DNA of 52,878 nt from Guillardia theta CCMP2712 (taxonomy: Eukaryota > Cryptophyceae > Pyrenomonadales > Geminigeraceae). The position numbers were made by a program, and so were the translations under genes. The stretch spans positions 167,224 through 220,101 of the forward strand of contig NW_005434642.1 in NCBI RefSeq assembly GCF_000315625.1. Direction: 5' to 3'. The notes under the pieces are model-generated. The model saw nothing but the letters and a program-made list of their open reading frames with translations. It did no database searches and was not told the DNA's origin. Positions 11,403-26,300 of the stretch are shown here, piece by piece; position 1 is the stretch's first letter, and every line of letters begins with the position of its first letter.

Positions 11403-13055
11403 AACACTTTTTTCTCGAACTTTACAGGTGTGATCTGTGATTGATTTTTCTTGTTGTATGGATGATCAAATATTCAGGCAGACAATGCGATCATGTCATC
11501 ATACTCTCTGCTTGAGAGAGCGCTCAAATCAGCTTTCATGATATTGGAAGTCAGTGACCCATAAAAGGTTCTTTGTACCTCTATCCATGCCCTGTTTGAA
11601 CATGTGAATGCCCAGGTACCACAAGAGAAAGCTTCATCTTGCAGCTTATCTTGCTGTCACAATGGGTCGTTTGATGCCAATGCGGCCCACATTCACGACT
11701 GCAACATCCTGATGGTCTATTGATTTTTTTTGGACGAAACCGTTTTCATCCTGATACTTTCTTCATGGCAGGAATACGATGAGATTTGCAGGATAACAGC
11801 ATTCAAGATTTGCAAGAGTCAGCAATACGCGTTTCCTTCAAGCTGGCCCAATTTGTGGTACGCTGCGCACTATTGAATTGTGATTTCATCTCTTGTTTTG
11901 GTAGTGTCATTTATCTCCAACGTTCACGATCATCCCTAACCAGCCCTTTTTTTAGACTGAAGAGCTCTGAGTGAAGTGTCCCTCAGATCTGAGTGACACT
12001 TTGACAGCTTCTCCCACCAAGAGTGGATATGCCTCGTTGAGATAGCCGTGCTGGAAAACCTCGTAGAAGGAAACTCCCGGACAGTTTCTTTGAATGCTAT
12101 CGTGTGTGTTTCCATGCCCTCAGTATATGTGCATTATGTATATGAGGCTCAACGGTGAAATATGTGCATTATTTGTATGAGGCTCAACGGTGAAAGACGC
12201 TGAGGTTGCTTTAGAAGTAGCCGATTGGTTTCTTCTAAAATTTATCATTTAGATTGCCTCTTCATCGATCCCTCGATTTCTGTGGAAATTGTGAATATGT
12301 CGGCAACTTGCGGAAGACTTCTGCACCTCTCTCAGTCGTGTTGCCAAGACACTCCTTGCTTACAAGAGGGCATACGAATTGAAGTGGATAGAGTCCATGA
12401 AACAAAACGGTTTAAACCTAATGTTTCGTGATTGTGGACGTGCAAAACTTTCCGAATCCAAAGTATTTTGCCCAATCCACCAGGTATAGCAAATTGCTGG
12501 CAACTACTTGGTGTAAATCTTGGCTTTGAATCATTAGAGTGATAGGAAGGAGCAGGCCCATACAGACCCTTGAAATGTGCTCCAAGGTCCATACCGTGAA
12601 AAACAGCAAAGCAAACTCGAGTCAAATCAATAAAAATGTTCATTATGAGAACAAATCGTTGATCCCAAATCATCGTCAAACCATCACACAGTCAACGATT
12701 GGCTTATCATAACGTCAACCCGCACCGCATGCGATCTGTGGGCGCCATGGGCAGCCCGCATCCCCACTCGTGCAGGGGCGTAACTCGGTTTTCCCTGGTT
12801 TTCCAAGTCGGGGGCTTCTTTCAACCTTCGATAAGCAAACTCGGTGGGTGGGGGTACTTGACAGGGGGATTAATGAGGGGAGGGTGATTGAGGAAAGATG
12901 GGTAGAGAGATATTCAGGTTGGGGTAGGGGTATCGATGACAAAGGGGGTAGGGTATAAACCAATGGGGTGGTGGAATTGAGGGGGTGGGTTCACCAAGAA
13001 TGCTGGCGCAGCCTTGAAAGGGGAGGGAGGTGGGAGGTGGTAGGTGGGAGGTGGG
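11403..13055. other. No confident gene; AT-richer then G-rich spacer
   Basis: From 11403 to 12690 the DNA is AT-richer than its surroundings and holds short open stretches on both strands (for example 12332-12679 minus), none with a recognisable motif. A possible exon near 11480-11548 may belong to the preceding gene. From 12690 to 13055 G-rich words like GGGGTAGGGG dominate. Confidence 0.4.
12126..12195. repeat. 35-bp direct tandem duplication
   Basis: Two adjacent near-identical units contain ATGTGCATTAT and GAGGCTCAACGGTGAAA, with only a couple of differences near the middle. Confidence 0.85.
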
Positions 13056-13115
13056 AGGAGGGAAGAGGGAAGAGGGAAGAGGGAAGAGGGAAGAGGGAAG
13101 AGGGAAGAGGGAGGA
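13056..13115. repeat. GAGGGAA heptanucleotide microsatellite
   Basis: About seven units of GAGGGAA follow a GGTGGGA-rich run, in the spacer before the small mitochondrial membrane protein gene. Confidence 0.85.
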
Positions 13116-13276
13116 TAGGATTAAAGAAGGGAGGGATAAGGGAGAGAACATGACAGAGGCGAGGAGGAGAATCAGAAGGATGGGTGCGCTGAGATTCTAG
13201 TATGACGCGCTACTTGTGCTAAAGGTTTTCGAGGGCAGTATCCTGAGAACTCAAGTTGGAAGCGCCTGCAACCGTG

Positions 13277-13765
13277 ATGGTTGCACTGCAAGCATTGAGC
13301 TTGAGAACGTTGTCGAAGATTTCACCTGCTGGACAAGCGATTGTACCTCCTGCTAAGTTGCATTCCCGTTGGCTCTCCGAGGGCTCCTCCAGCGCGAGCA
13401 AGAAGAAGCAAGACGGTGAGTGAAATGCTGCTGGTCCACGTGTAGGGTTGCGCATATGGTCCAAACTCAATCTGACTTCATGCGGCCATGCAGCCGTCAT
13501 CATGCGTTTACGCAGGAAAGAAGAAGAAACAAAGAAGTGAAGTGCAGATGCGTTCTTTTGTCCAGGCATTGACATGCGGTCAGGTACGGAGCACCGCTCG
13601 GCCAAGCCTTTATCATAGCCATTGGAGGAATGACGGCCATTGGTTTAGGAATTTATGGTGCGCTGACTTGAATTTCGTTGTTCTGTCTTGATGCCTTCTG
13701 TTGCAGGCTGGACAGTGATGGACCCCAGGATGGGAGGAATCAGCTCGAGGAGGACAGGCTTCTAA
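13277..13765 (+). CDS. Small single-pass mitochondrial membrane protein
   Basis: Four exons close in phase: 13277-13415, 13494-13536, 13584-13657 and 13707-13765 (about 104 aa). The N-terminus is a classic mitochondrial presequence: no acids, with Arg, Lys, Ser and Leu (MVALQALSLRTLSKISP). After a Lys/Arg/Glu-rich hinge comes KYGAPLGQAF and one glycine-rich membrane helix (IIAIGGMTAIGLGIYG), then a short tail with WTVMDPRMGG. Size and layout resemble accessory subunits of respiratory complexes or ATP synthase, but I do not recognise the family. It converges on the glycerate kinase gene, with 172 bp between stop codons. Competing open frames over the same exons are rejected because they do not join in phase from this start. 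Confidence 0.6.
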
Positions 13766-13937
13766 CAAAGGACCTTGTTGGTCATACGCTCTTATCCAAT
13801 AATGAGTTTTCAGAATTTGCGAAGAACTCGTGTGAAGGTGAGCGATAGATTGAGATCTCCTTATCGCCCGTGGGCATGGAGATGCTTCGACCCCAATGAA
13901 TCTCCTTAATTCCTCCACCTCGGGGCAGGGGAACGAT

Positions 13938-16133
13938 TTACTTCCTGCAGCAAAGGAGAATGTGCAAATCCATCACGTTCGTCCCTGTTAAGCCCGTTCG
14001 AAAGAGGCCTCCCTCCTGCAAACTTGTCCTTAGACTCACCAGCAGGAGATTTCACTACCGACCTGCTCGAAGAAAGTGTAGGAGTCGAACGTTTCCAGTG
14101 CCTCCTGTTCACAGGAAGCGTCTCTTCACTCCTGCAGACATCTCCAACCGCAATCTTCGATCACCTTGTACGATAGACCGAGGGCCTGGGACCGCTGGAT
14201 CGTGGAACCGTCGCAGAAAGCACCAGCTAGTGGAGAAGGTGAGAAAGGGATGAAACTAGTGAATGAGCGACCTGCGTCTGTCGGGCCGTCCTGTCCGTCT
14301 GTGCCTGCAGAAAGGAGAGTCCAGCCTCCTTCTCCTTCTCATCCTTCAGGTTGAACAAACGTTGAAAGAGCAACTCATGCCACCTTGAAGCTCCGCCGCC
14401 ACCATGAGCGCCATGTGCGAACATCTGGACAGGCGTGTGAGGGCAAGAGCGAGGCCAGAGGCGTCTTGACCTTCCTCCCCTGCCGATCTTTCTTGGTGTA
14501 CCAGAGCCTTTCATGTCGATTGTCGTCTCACCGGCAAAGATAACGCACATCTTCTTCCCTTTCTTGTTCTCTTGCTCATGATCTAACTCGGCCAGTGCCT
14601 GTCGTTGAGAACCCTGACGTTAAAAACCCATGCCTGTCCTTTGCTTGTGAGGAAGGGTAACCTGCCTCGCTGTCTCCGCGATTCTGTGAGCTGCATGTGC
14701 CGTGTCTCCTCGTAGACAGAGCGTTTCGATTCGACCTTCAAATCCCTTCTCACAAAGAAACCTCTGCATCCTTGTCTTAGCGCCTGTCATCCTTTCCTCC
14801 TCTCCTCACCAGCGCTGCCTCAGCTGCCATCCTGTTGTTTCCTATCACAAAGTTCTTACTGCGAGAGAGCCTGGCGTCGCCCTCTTTCAGCGTTTCGTCT
14901 GCTCCACTGCATCCGCATCAAACGCTTGCGGTCAAGATAGTTCTTAGAGACTTCAGCTCACCTCGCTGCTCCAGCACGGAGATACTCAATGACAGACTGA
15001 GGAACCAAAGCAGCCAGTCCCCGCGACTTGACAACGTCATGAGAAGATCGTCAACGAGTCTAAGTGAGTGCACGCACTTCAATCAGGTTGAGGGCATCCG
15101 CAAACGTCGAAGGGTCGAACGTGGTGGGGCCTGACGCGATGACATCGATAGGGTCGTCCAACACGTCGGAGAGGATCAAGGAAACAACCTGGTTTTTAAG
15201 AAAATTTCATCCACAGGGAGGAAAGAGGGGGAAAGGGAAATTTCCTACGTTGGCAGGGTATGCCGCTGCGGCCAGCTTCCCTCCCTTGACGGCGGAGATG
15301 TGCTTGCGGACCTGGAGGTTCAAGTCTTACAGCAAAAGCGACACATCCTCGTCCTACAGTGTTGAGCTCATTGATAGATGCTCCAGCTGTAGCGAGGGCC
15401 TGACGAACTCTCGTCAGCATCCCCGTCCTGTCCGTGGTTGCACGATGCTAATTCCTCCTCACCTTGGTCGTGGAAACCTTATCCTCCAAGGAGATGGAGC
15501 CGACGGGTACAGGAAGAAGCGCAGACCCTCCTCCTGATATCAGGACTAGCAGAATGTCCCCGTCTCCGCACTGCCGAGCCATGTTCAGGGCCCTGCGAGC
15601 CGTTCACAGTCAGTCCAGCAGCTTCGCATGTTCAGGCTGCTCTGACTTTGTCGCTGCCTGCACTGCTCGTGCATCTGGGATGTTCCCCCTCGACCCCAAG
15701 TGAACCTGGGCAAGCATGAGATGAGAAGAAACTCGTTTGAGGGTCCTCCTACTTCACTCCTCAGCCCCGTTGCATCAGACTCGGGCTGAGATATCACTAT
15801 CCCACTTCTCAGCTGGTCCCCGAGAACGCTCTCTGCCGCTCTTGCCATCTTGACACTGGCCTGCGCAAGGCAATGAGGATGACTGGCATCACTGCGGTTG
15901 CTGATGCTGCTGCCTTGCCGAAGGATAGCAGGTTGACGCCTCTTGTCACTGCCAGCTCAACATCCTTGACCTGCAGCTGTGTAGCCGAGCCGTGCTTGAC
16001 GTTGAGAGCATCTTGCGAGAGCTGTAAGGAAGAGGAGGAGAATGATGCACAAGGAGGAACCTCTAACGAGACGATCTGGGCAGACAGCCGAGACAGCGAG
16101 GCTGAACGCCTGCTGAGCATGGACCCTTGGATC
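13938..16133 (-). CDS. Glycerate 2-kinase (DUF4147/MOFRL family), apparent frameshift
   Basis: Family signatures run in order on the minus strand: LLSFGKAAASATA (about 15940), LLVLISGGGSALLPVPVG (about 15520), INELNTVRKHISAVKGGK (about 15330), LILSDVLDDPIDVIASGPTT (about 15150), FVIGNNRMAAEAAL, FAGETTIDMKGSG (about 14530), GTDGQDGPTDAAGAFCDGS, ETFDSYTFFEQ (exon 14104-14063) and TGLTGTNVMDLHILL (exon 14015-13938). The enzyme phosphorylates D-glycerate to 2-phosphoglycerate, linking photorespiratory or serine carbon to glycolysis. About a dozen exons have short introns. The first seen exon starts at 16133; the true start and any targeting peptide lie upstream and are not resolved. Near 14463-14475 the frame shifts between GRGG and QDASGLALAL, where the family is continuous. 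Sequence error or recent damage are both possible. Confidence 0.85.
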
Positions 16134-17042
16134 CTGCAGAAGAGCAGCTAAGGAGGACGAGTAGGGAGGGTGTGGGGTACCGCGGCGATCGAGGACATGA
16201 AGAGGAGGAGGGAGAAGCAAATCAGGGGAGGAATCTTGACTTGTTATTGCAGTTTCATCCTCAAACACGTCTCCTCTTCTCTCCCCCTCCTCGCTCCTCT
16301 TCTACCTCCCTTGCGTTTCCCCACCCTGATCGTCCTCCTCCGTCCTCCTGTTCTTTCACTCCTCTGTGATAAGATGATGTTGAGCTTGCTCACTCTGCAC
16401 CCGAATTTCTTCGTCTGATCCCCAGCCTGATAAACGACGTCACTCCTTCCTCTCCCTCTCCTCCCTCCTCTCCCTCTCCTCCCTCCTCCCCCTTGTCCTC
16501 CCTTGCTCTCCCTTGCTCCCCCTCCTCCCCCTCCTTCCCCTCCTCCCCCTTCGTTCATAAGCATCACATCATTGTCTCATATCTCCTTCCTTCCGATCTC
16601 CTTCCCCCCCCCCTCCTGTTCTCCCGGTCCCCTTCATTCCTTTTCCCTACACCCTTTTCCTGCTAGCCTCTGAAAAAGCCTCTGGAGCCCTCCCCTCCAC
16701 TTCCTCGCCCCTCCCCTTCCCGCTCTCCCTCCCTACTGCTGCTCCTCCCTCCCCTTCCTCCTCTCCCTCCCTGCTGCTGCTCCTCCCTCCCCTTCCCGCT
16801 CTCCCTGCTCCTCCTCCTCCTCCCTCCCCTTCCCGCTCTCCCTCCCTGCTGCTGCTCCTCCTCGCTCTTCATCACGCATATTCTCCTCTCATTGACTGTC
16901 ATCTTCATCTGCTGCTGCATCCCCCGCTATCCTCACGTCCCCGTCCCCCCTCCACACCCCCTTCCGCGTCCTCTCCCCTGCTTCCTCTGCTCTTCCTGCC
17001 CTGCCCTGCCCTGCCTTCTTGATCTCACGCTCCTGACAGATC
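16134..17042. other. Polypyrimidine-rich intergenic region
   Basis: About 900 bp between divergent genes is dominated by CTCCCTCCC, CTGCTGCTCCTCC and similar words on the plus strand (especially 16440-16870). It must contain the missing 5' exon of the glycerate kinase and the promoters of both genes. I see no other coding exon. Confidence 0.5.
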
Positions 17043-19301
<2,259 letters not shown>

Positions 19302-19476
19302 GAGCGGGGTAAGGGGAGGTAGGAGCAGGGTAAGGGGAGGGTTACGAGTGGGGGAGGGGCTGAAGGTGAGGAGGAGCGACAGGAGGTGGAGAGGATGGAA
19401 GAACCATCTCATGAAAACAATTCTATCAAACAAAGTTACAACCTTGACAACATCATCTCTTTAGCTCATATGCATA

Positions 19477-22400
19477 TCATTCCCAATCATTGAGTTCCTC
19501 AACTTCACTCGTTGACACGTCCTCCTGGTCGTCTACAGCTTCCATCAAATCCTCGTTTTGCATGTCCTCCCTGCCATCCTTCGTCAGGAAGGGATAAGGA
19601 GGGAGACTGAGCCAGAGTGAAGAGCAGGGGAAGAGAAGCAGCGGCAGTGTAGCACAGGGGGGAGAGCAAAGGTAGGTAAACAATGCAGGGAGATTGAGAG
19701 AAGAAGAAACAGAGGGGTGGAGGCGATGAGCAGAGAGCGAGGAGAGCGAGGAGAGAAGTAGCAGAGGGAGACAAGGGAAGTGGAGGTGCAGCAGCAGAAC
19801 AAGGTCATGCACGACTTTCTCTGCTTCTCCAGCTGCTTGTAAGACCATGTCATCTCCACAGGCCGCAACCTGTCAACACAGTCAGCTCCTCCACATGCGC
19901 CATTCCTCTCCCCCTCATGTTCCCCAGACCTCCTCCCCTCCCACCTCCCCTTCATCCTCGCCTTCCTCCTCCTCTACCCCCTGACTCTCTCCTCCTCGTC
20001 ATTCGTTATCTCCTCTCGCTCCTCTCCTCCCCACATCGTCTACCTCTCGTCATGGTAGGAAGTGCATTGTCTGACTGCTTCCCTCACGGCCTTGGGGGCA
20101 CCCGGCTCGGGCTCGAAGCTGCGTGCTCCTCGTCACACGCAGGAGATTCTAAGCGAGAGGAGGGGAGAGGTAAGAGGAGGGGAGGAGAGGGGAGGGGAGA
20201 GAGAGATTCTATCAATGGAGAGGAGAGGAGGGGAGGGGTGAAAGGAGGAAAGAAAGGAGGGAGAACAAGCAGGGAAGGGAGGGAATGGGAGGAGCGAGTA
20301 CAAGTCAGAGCAGGAGTTGTCTTCATCTTCATCAATTGCTTCCATCATGCCCTGGCGCAAAAGAAGTGACGAAGGAGAAAGTGAAGGTAACTCGGCATGC
20401 TCTTTCACCTGCTTCACTGTTAGCCCGTTCTCCAGCAGCTCGTCCAACTGATCGTCGTTCATGCACAGGTTATGTATCCTCCTCTGCAGCAACGTTGCAA
20501 TTAGGAAGGTACCAGTAAGGTGCAAGGAGGGGCAGGCCAGGCAGCTCAAGTAGACGGGGGCGAACAAGGAGGAAGCGAATCGGAGCACTGCAAGGAAGAG
20601 GAGGAAGGGAAAGGAGGAAGGGATGACCCCGTGAGGTATGAAGGAGAGAAGGAGGGGATAGAACAATAGACATCAGGTGGACCTTGAGTCTTGCGCATTT
20701 CGACTTGAGAACCTTATGGAAGATATTCTCCCCATTCCTGACGCAAAGTCTCAGCGAGGAGGAGGAGGAGGAGGATATATCAACATCGAGCACTGCCGCC
20801 AGTTCGCTCCAAGGTGCATCAGCATGCGGGTAGCTGCGAACCTTGCGGCAAAGCTCCCGTCAGAGGTGAGGAGGCATCAGACCTCGCAAGCTTCACTTGG
20901 CGTAACGCACGGCTACAAGGAGGGGAGTGTTCCTGTCGCGGTTCTCTGCCTCTATGGAGGCTCCCCTGTGCACGAGCTGGTCCGAGAGCATCAGGAGAAA
21001 GATCTCATACAGCACGAGGGGGTCAGACCATCCGAATGATGTGATCGTGCCCTCGGAAAGCAGCATGGTGGAGGGGAGTCCAGAGGTATCCGTCAGGAAC
21101 GTTGATCTGTCCTCCTGCCCTGTGCTGGCTGTCAGCCTGTGGAGGGAGCGATAGGAGGGGCCTTACTTGAGGACTTCGAGGACTTGTTGGACGTGGTCTT
21201 TCGGGCACTAGTGAATGTGTCAGAGACTCAGGAGCGAGACGGTCAGGGCAGACCATGGCATCTTCTCGAGGGTAGCGACAGAGCTCGATCAGCTCCGAGT
21301 TGAGCAGCTCCTGCAATGCGAGAAACCGGTCAGGTGGAGGATGTGAGACAGGAGAGGGGGAGGAAGAGGAGAGGAGCAGAGGGGTTTGGAGGGGATCAGA
21401 GGCCGACTAGCAATAGCGTGACAAAACAAGGAAACGGGACAGGATTGAAAGCAGGGGAGGAAGAGAGGAAGGGGGGAGGAGGGGGAGAGGAGGTGTGACC
21501 TGGTCGCCCTCCGACACGTTTGCGTTGACTATGTCAGGCTCCTGCATTCCGCATCAAACATGTCAGGAGAGGATGATGGAACCGCTGTAAGCTCCGAAGA
21601 GAAAAAGTAGCCATGAGGGTCCAAATCCTGCAACAAGCTCCCATCACAATCATCGCAACAGTCAGGTGGCGGGGCAAGACATCGCTGTGAGTTTTGCTGT
21701 CCAAGTCGGTGGAAGACAGTTCGGAGTGGACGTCCCACGGCTTTTTGTTGTCGAGTTCACCGAACTCCTCCATGAAGTCCATAGGCAGCCTGCTACGAAA
21801 TCTCTTGTACAAGTCGATCTCGTCGCTCAGATAACTGGATTCCTCCGTGCTGGAGCTGCACAGACGTCAGAGATTTTTCTCTCCCCCTACACTAGCGTGC
21901 AACCTGGTTGTAGATTTCGAGCTGTCCTTGAGGAGCTGCGGAGCGATCTCAATATTGTCGTCCTGCATGATTTCCTCTCGGATAGCGTCCACTTCGGCCT
22001 CCTGCTCCTTGTCCGCGTACTTGGGGGCTATGCTTCTCATCGCTTCGTCCTCCCTCCTCTCCGCTTCCCTGAACAGACCAGCGAGCGTTTCAGAGTCCAC
22101 CGATGACGACTCGCTGCTGGTGCTGTAGTCGGCCGATATTCGGCACTTCTCAGCCATCTGGTCTATGACGTAGTTTGGCTCATCCATCCTTGAATAGTTG
22201 AAGATCGTTGCCTTCTGGACGTGCCGAGGATTCTTCGACGACCTGTCCGGCCACAATCCCATGTAGCACTCGAACAGGTTGAACAACCCTTTGGAGGCCT
22301 TCTCAGGCGTGAACTGGCCGTCATCGTCTTCATCGATAATCCTCGGCATCCGCTCTAGGTTGTACTGCAAGTTCTCCTGCTCTATCTCATCCCAGACCTT

Positions 22401-22664
22401 GTCGAATGCTTCCGAGTACTCCTTCTCCGTCAAGTTGTAAAGCTCGCAGATGGTCTTCCCTTCCCCATCCCCATCCCCTACTATTATCACTTCCTCTTTC
22501 CCTCCACTCTCCCCTTGACCCCCAGTGAGCCGCACTACTCCCAGGAAGCGACTTGGAGTATTTTTCAGCGATAGCCCCCAAGAACAATCCACTGGGGAAG
22601 CAGAACGGTCTGCTATCATGCTTGCTGCTACCAACATGCTCACGAGCAATCGGTAGAAGGTCAT
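19477..22664 (-). CDS. Ankyrin-repeat protein with N-terminal signal-like segment
   Basis: The first large exon (about 22664-21870) may begin with a hydrophobic leader (MTFYRLLVSMLVAASMIA) and is followed by acidic helical sequence of unknown type. Exons at about 21838-21640 (YLSDEIDLYKRFRSRLPMD) and 21535-21501 (EPDIVNANVSEGDQ) lead into ankyrin motifs: DGYLWTPLHHAAFRGHDHI (about 21090), NRDRNTPLLVAVRYA (about 20920) and TRMLMHLGAN (about 20800). Later exons encode MNDDQLDELLENGLTVKQ (about 20450), a short acidic exon and a terminal exon ending EVEELNDWE at 19477. Ankyrin repeats mediate protein binding; the partner is unknown. Introns contain purine-rich arrays and several joins are not fully resolved. 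An alternative stop at 20084 exists if the last two exons are not used. Confidence 0.55.
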
Positions 22665-22925
22665 GACCTTGAGTCCATCAAGAGAAGCCTCGCCCGTTTG
22701 CTCGCTCACCCTTGGGATCGGGCTACGATACTGATCCGACTGCTCACCTGTCAAGACATAGAGATCAAACAGGGGACAAGCGAGCAAGATTGTAACAGTA
22801 TGAAGCACATAGAACCAGGCGAAACATTGACAACTCTGATAAAAGTGCTGTTGCCCATCTTCAGCAACCCCTTCCCCTCCTTCCCCTCCTCCTCTCCCTT
22901 AAAGCCTCCCACACACACATCCCCT

Positions 22926-22926
<1 letters not shown>

Positions 22927-22980
<54 letters not shown>

Positions 22981-22982
22981 TC
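22927..22982. repeat. (CTCCTG)n hexanucleotide microsatellite
   Basis: About nine perfect CTCCTG units lie in the spacer between the ankyrin gene and the folate gene. The same hexamer forms arrays at 46915-46998 (intron) and, as CAGGAG, at 1288-1360 (coding). Confidence 0.9.
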
Positions 22983-23301
22983 TACTCTTGCTCCTCTTGC
23001 TCTTTCTACTTCTCCTGCACCTCCTGCTCTCATTATCCTGCTAGTCCCGCTCCTGCACCTCCTCCTCCCTAGCACCTCACGGCATTGCGGCTCCTCCAGC
23101 ATGTTGATCCCGACTACCCCGTTGTCCCTATACCCCCCACCCTCAATTTTATCACCCTACCCCACTCTTATATTGAAACTTCAACGAGATTTTCAATCAA
23201 AGTACCCCACTTGAAAAGTGAGTACCCGTGATGTCAAATTGCACCCACCCCCAACTCATCCCCCGCCTATCACTACACTTGTTTTACTGCGAACGGGGGC
23301 C

Positions 23302-26300
23302 ATGGCGAGTGGGCGGAGCCTTGCGAGGCCTTTCATGGCGCGAGGGAGCGGAGGAAGCATGTCGACTGTCCTCACCTCCTCCTCCTCGCCGTCATCTCTG
23401 ACGATCTCGTACCTCTCCGCCTCCTCCTGCACCAGCACCTCCCATGGTGGTCAAAGCAGCAGTTGCAGCGACAGGACGAGAAAATCCCCCGCGCTTCCCC
23501 ACATTAGGACGCAGAGGAGATGCTTCCCGAGCTCCTTGGCACAAGGATCAGCTCGTGTGTTCTTCATGCCGCTGGCAGCGGCATGGAGGCGGCAGCAACT
23601 CTCCAAGATTAGAGGATGCAAGTCCAGAATAACAGAGACCAGCGTGCCATCCAGGGGCTTCACACAGACTTCAGTCCTGCCTGCAGCAAAGACTTTGGAC
23701 AGGGTGATGATGAAACAGCTATCGGTGCAATGTGTCATAGGCTGCAACCCGGATGAACGAGACATGTTGCAGGAGCTCGTGATTTCCATCTCAGTCTTCA
23801 CCGATCTCAGGAAGTCCCTCGGGGAGCACGTGAAGAAATGCGACGTCCTGGACGAGATGAAAGTTCGGGCGCAGTCGCCTGACTGGGCTTTGCATGCAGC
23901 ATCGGAGTTGGCAGGAACGCACAACTACTCGACCTTGGCGAAGATAGCAAGAAGGATAGCGGAGGAGGGAAAGTTCTTTACGATAGAGGCGCTGGCCGAG
24001 TGTATCTCCCGTGAGGTGATCGTAGAGTGTAACGCAAGGAGGGTGACTGTAGAGATCGACAAGCCTGCTGCCTTGAGGAAGAAGGGAGCCCGGGCTGCAG
24101 CTGTTGAGATCACTCGCGATAGAGAGGACTTCATCTTCAGCTCCTTGCCCGAAAACCCCGACCATGGCAAGGCCGTGAAGCAGCATGATGCTGTCTTCCA
24201 TCAGCTCTCTGCTCAGCATGCGGCAGCGACTGAGCCGATTCAACTGCATCCCAACGTCGCCATGATTGCATTGGGCTCAAACGTTGGGAACAGACCGCAG
24301 AACATCCAATCAGCTCTGAAGCTGCTGGAGACGAACAAGTGTCAGGTCCTAGCCACATCCTTCCTCTACGAGTCGCCCGCCTCCTACGTGACCAATCAGC
24401 CTTCTTTTGTGAACGCTGCGTGCAAGATCGCGACATCTCACGGGCCCGACGAGCTACTCAAGGTGTTGAAGGTGTGCATGTCAGAATACCCGACGTTCTG
24501 TCAGCTGATCAGAGTTTTACATCTCCAGGTCATCGAGAAAGAAGTAGGAAGGCAGGAAAGATTCAGGTGGGGACCTCGAGAGGTCGATCTAGACATCTTA
24601 TTCTACAATCACTCGGTATGCCGTCAAGTGAAGCTGCTTGCGACAAGTCTCAAGCTCATTGCAGGTCTACGAGAACGCTGACCGGACGCTCACTATTCCC
24701 CATCCGCGGGTAAGCTCCCTCCTCCTTCGAGCCCTCCTCCGTCTCTCTCAGACACCTGCTCATCTTCGACCTGTCGAACTTGATTGCTCATGTTCCTCCT
24801 CCAGTTGTGCGAGAGAGACTTCGTCCTCGGGCCTATGTGTGATATCGAGCCTGGATGGATCCATCCGGTTCAAAGGAAGCCTGTTGTATCTATCCTCAAG
24901 GAATTGCTGCAGAGCCAGAAGGTATGAGCAGCACCTTGTTCTTTCCCAGCACAGAAGCATCCTTGACTCTTACTGGCACCTCAACAGGCCGATCGCTGCA
25001 CTCTGAGCAGGATCTTTCCTGTGAAACAGAGCGGTTCGAGGTTACAAAAGATGTCAGAGGGAGAGAGTGGAAGTTCAGACTTCATGCCCTTGTCTAGCCG
25101 GGGATCTTACACAAGCATCATGGGCATTCTGAACGTCACGCCGGATTCCTTCTCTGATGGAAACAAGTTCTTCGACCTGCAGTCTGCGGTATCTTGCCTC
25201 CCCCCCTTCACCTCTGTATCCTCCCTCGTCCCTCTGTACCTCTCTTTCATTTTGTTCCCATCTTCCATTCCCCTTCGCTACCTTCCTTCTGTCAGAACCT
25301 CTCGTCCTTCCTTCTAAAACTGATCCACCCTCCCTGACTTCTTCTGCCCATTCTTACGCTCTTGTTATAGCTTCGACAGTTCAAGAACATGGTGGCTGCC
25401 GGCGCAGATGTCATCGATATTGGCGGCCAATCTACCCGACCTAATGCCAAATACTTGGAGGCCGAAGAAGAGCTCGAGAGGGTCTTGCCGCTGATAGAGG
25501 CAGTGAGAAGAGAAGGTGAGGAGCGGATTGAGGGATGAGTTCTGATGGCCATGGCCAGGGATTGACACCCTAATCTCGATCGATACCTTTCATAGTGCGG
25601 TGGCAAAGAAGGCAATAGAAGCTGGGGCAGACATGATCAATGACGTTTCAGGTGGTCTCTTGGACCCCAAAATGCTCGAAGTGGCGGCCGCTCTACATGT
25701 AACACGTCTGCCCTTTGTTTCTCTGCCGTGCTGAATTACGCCTTCTCCATGCTCAACCCTCGCCTTGGTTTCCTCCTCTTCTTCCTCTTCTTCCTCCTCC
25801 TTCTTTCCTTCTCTCGGCATGTCACTTCCTTTCTCTTTCCCTCTTCTCTCGTTACTTCAGGCTCCCATCTGCCTCATGCACTACAGAGGCAATGCGGCGT
25901 CCATGCAAGATCTTTGCAACTATCCTGTGAGAAGTCACTGCCACCCTTGGACTCGCTCATCTCTACGTCCACAGGAAGATCTCGTTGCCGCCGTTGCGTC
26001 GGAGTTGCGCAGTCAGTGCAACGCGGCGTTGAAGGCGGGGGTGGTGAGTCGAACAGGAACGAGGTTGTGCTTGCTTGCCTGACGTCCTAACAGCCCAAGT
26101 GGAACATTATCGTCGATCCCGGCATTGGCTTCGCAAAGACATCAGAGCAGTCGGTCGCTGTGCTGAGAGACGCGAGAAGGTTTCAGGACCTCACCTCCCC
26201 CTTTGGAGATGTTGTACCGCGCGGTAGGTTGAATCCTTGTTCCTCTCCGGCTCACGCGCTATCCTTGCAGTTCCGCGAGTGGAGGAGCTCTCCTTGGATC

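Noticed and set aside
13219-13605. Minus-strand frame of about 128 codons
   Set aside because: Antisense to the four-exon mitochondrial membrane protein, whose presequence and helix are far more convincing.
13707-14174. Plus-strand coding series continuing past 13765 (SLDSPAGDFTTDLLEESVG)
   Set aside because: It looks coding and joins in phase, but it lies antisense to glycerate kinase exons (14015-13938 and 14104-14063) that match family motifs exactly, so it is a shadow.
22698-23072. Cys-Ser repeat frame
   Set aside because: It is only the (CTCCTG)n microsatellite read in one frame.
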